Shown here one piece after another: positions 62,656 through 64,000 of a DNA stretch of 64,000 bases (the stretch's first letter is position 1; each line of letters begins with the position of its first letter). The notes beneath the pieces were generated by a model, which saw only the letters and a list, made by a program, of their open reading frames with translations, was not told the origin of the DNA and did no database searches. Location of the stretch: assembly GCF_002847015.1 (NCBI RefSeq), contig NZ_CP025085.1, positions 496,001 through 560,000 of the forward strand, read 5' to 3'. The DNA comes from Prodigiosinella confusarubida (GTDB lineage: Bacteria > Pseudomonadota > Gammaproteobacteria > Enterobacterales > Enterobacteriaceae). Made by a program: the position numbers and the translations under genes.

Positions 62656-62674
62656 AATGAAACACTGTTTCTTT
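62656..62674. promoter_or_regulatory. KdgR-type operator upstream of pelX
   Basis: AATGAAAC-ACT-GTTTCTTT: an inverted repeat with one mismatch against the KdgR pattern AATGAAAC-N3-GTTTCATT. It lies 47 bases before the pelX ATG, so a KdgR dimer could block initiation until pectin breakdown products accumulate. Confidence 0.8.
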
Positions 62675-62968
62675 TGTGTGGCTCACAAAGTGGATGCGGT
62701 TTTTTACCAAAAGTTTCCGTTTCGTGACTTAATCCGTAAATGAAACAGGCAGTTTGGCGGGGAGCATAAAAATTAACGCGGGAGTATCATCATACTTACC
62801 CAAACAGCCCCAGTTTGAGTACACTTCCATTCATCTGAATTTAGCGCCTGGAATCCCGTTGGACAGGTATTTTTCGCTGAAAAATATGTAGTATTCCAGC
62901 GTGATAACGGGTTTACTTTTGTCTGTCGCCATAATGGCGACATCTCTTGGTTTTTAGTCAGGATGCCT
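62675..62968. other. Intergenic region between pelX and glmU
   Basis: About 294 bases beyond the KdgR box, with promoters for both genes expected. AATGAAACAGG at 62739-62749 is a second, half KdgR-like site. GTCGCCA / TGGCGAC (62925-62941) forms a 7-bp hairpin in the glmU leader. No gene is seen. Confidence 0.5.
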
Positions 62969-64000
62969 ATGTCAAACAGTGCTATGAGTGTGGTTATCCT
63001 TGCCGCTGGCAAGGGAACCCGCATGTATTCCGATCTTCCTAAAGTACTTCACCCGCTGGCGGGTAAACCCATGGTTCAGCATATTATTGATGCAGCAATG
63101 AAAATTGGTGCCAGAAATATGCATCTGGTTTATGGACACTGTGGCGATCTACTGAAGGAAGCGCTGTCTGATTTATCGTTGAACTGGGTATTACAGGCTG
63201 AACAGCTGGGCACCGGTCATGCTATGCAACAGGCCGCACCCTGGTTTGCCGACGATGAAGATATCCTGATGCTGTATGGTGATGTGCCGCTGATTTCTCC
63301 GGCTACATTACAGCGGCTGTTACAGGCAAAACCGTTGGGTGGGATTGGTTTATTGACGGTGAAGGTTAATGATCCTACCGGTTATGGTCGCATCGTGCGT
63401 AAAAATGGCGAAGTCGTCGGTATTATTGAACACAAAGATGCCAGTGAGGAACAGCGGCAAATATCCGAGATCAATACCGGCATCCTGGTAGCAAATGGTC
63501 AGGATCTGAAACGCTGGTTGAGCCAACTTACCAACGATAACGTGCAGGGCGAGTATTACCTCACGGATATTATCGCCATGGCAGTACAGGAAGGCCATCG
63601 TGTTATGGCTGTTCATCCCGATAGCCAGAGTGAAGTAGAAGGGGTGAATAACCGCTTGCAACTCGCCACGCTGGAGCGTGTCTATCAGCAGGAACAGGCG
63701 AAAAAACTGTTGCTGGCCGGGGTGACGCTACGTGATCCTGCTCGTTTTGATCTGCGAGGGGAGTTGAAACACGGTCGTGATGTCACTATTGATACCAATG
63801 TCATTTTTGAAGGTGAGGTGACGTTGGGCAGTCGAGTCAAAATTGGCGCGGGTTGTGTAATAAAAAACAGTGTGATTGGTGACGATTGTGAGATCAGTCC
63901 ATACTCGGTAGTAGAAGATGCTGTACTTGAAGCGAAGTGCACTATTGGGCCTTTTGCCCGTTTACGTCCAGGGGCCGAGCTGGCGGAAGGTGCTCATGTA
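62969..64000 (+). CDS. glmU: Bifunctional GlmU (acetyltransferase / uridyltransferase), cut by window edge
   Basis: 344 codons from ATG 62969 to the window end, open throughout; the family has about 456, so the C-terminal quarter is outside. Makes UDP-GlcNAc: N-terminal pyrophosphorylase with [21 protein letters not shown] and GYGRIVR, then the left-handed beta-helix acetyltransferase, which begins near residue 250 ([14 protein letters not shown]). AGGA lies 5 bases before the ATG; another ATG two codons upstream is possible. Collinear with E. coli GlmU, where it also follows atpC, but there without pelX between. Confidence 0.97.
   Translation, partial: MSNSAMSVVILAAGKGTRMYSDLPKVLHPLAGKPMVQHIIDAAMKIGARNMHLVYGHCGDLLKEALSDLSLNWVLQAEQLGTGHAMQQAAPWFADDEDILMLYGDVPLISPATLQRLLQAKPLGGIGLLTVKVNDPTGYGRIVRKNGEVVGIIEHKDASEEQRQISEINTGILVANGQDLKRWLSQLTNDNVQGEYYLTDIIAMAVQEGHRVMAVHPDSQSEVEGVNNRLQLATLERVYQQEQAKKLLLAGVTLRDPARFDLRGELKHGRDVTIDTNVIFEGEVTLGSRVKIGAGCVIKNSVIGDDCEISPYSVVEDAVLEAKCTIGPFARLRPGAELAEGAHV

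Noticed and set aside
62673..62689. TTTGTG-N5-CACAAA inverted repeat as a CRP site for pelX
   Set aside because: Spacing between the half sites is shorter than the CRP pattern TGTGA-N6-TCACA, so it does not fit CRP.

Overview
The window is a chromosomal segment of an enterobacterium, most likely of the Pectobacteriaceae (Dickeya / Pectobacterium / Prodigiosinella lineage). The core genes closely resemble their E. coli counterparts in length, order and motifs. A periplasmic PL9-type exopolygalacturonate lyase (pelX-like) with a KdgR-type operator lies between atpC and glmU, which points to the soft-rot relatives. I cannot fix the genus from sequence reading alone. The window contains the chromosomal replication origin oriC (about 49.8-50.1 kb).

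Layout. 0-3.3 kb: yjaG (cut by the window edge), nfi, hemE and nudC on the minus strand. 3.4-9.6 kb: rsd, then a TPP riboswitch driving the thiCEFSGH thiamin operon. 9.6-13.1 kb: a small accessory block between thiH and rpoC, holding a MocR/YjiR-type regulator, a divergent DUF1127 protein, about 370 bp without a clear gene, and a secreted DUF1176 protein. 13.1-27.3 kb, minus strand: the transcription/translation block thrU-tyrU-glyT-thrT-tufB, secE-nusG, rplKA, rplJL-rpoBC, with its terminators, L10 leader and rplL-rpoB attenuator. 27.6-31.4 kb: a GNAT acetyltransferase, coaA, and birA-murB. 31.6-37.3 kb: a complete rRNA operon (16S, tRNA-Glu, 23S, 5S) on the minus strand, whose 23S gene carries two intervening sequences, in helix 25 and helix 45. 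37.4-43.4 kb: rbsDACBKR with two RbsR-type operators. 43.5-48.6 kb: kup and the divergent ravA-viaA pair. 48.8-52.8 kb: asnC, mioC, oriC, mnmG, rsmG. 53.4-60.3 kb: the ATP synthase operon atpIBEFHAGDC. 60.4-64 kb: pelX-like gene and the start of glmU.

How it works together. Most of the window is growth-linked housekeeping: replication origin, rRNA, ribosomal proteins, RNA polymerase, EF-Tu, secretion and ATP synthase. Around it sit cofactor pathways (thiamin, heme, CoA, biotin), ribose uptake, potassium uptake and cell-wall precursor synthesis. Compared with E. coli K-12, the flank that normally lies upstream of rrnC (rbsR) is joined here to the flank downstream of rrnB (murB-birA) across a single rrn operon. 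asnA is not beside asnC.

I found no phage, CRISPR array, complete insertion sequence, defence island or secondary-metabolite cluster, and nothing that clearly amounts to a new multi-gene system. The less explained signals are the two 23S intervening sequences, a long imperfect palindrome at the putative secE promoter, a strong CRP-like site upstream of atpI, the accessory block between thiH and rpoC, and several small repeats in intergenic DNA. Motif positions come from reading by eye, so boundaries of RNA genes and sites may be off by a few bases.
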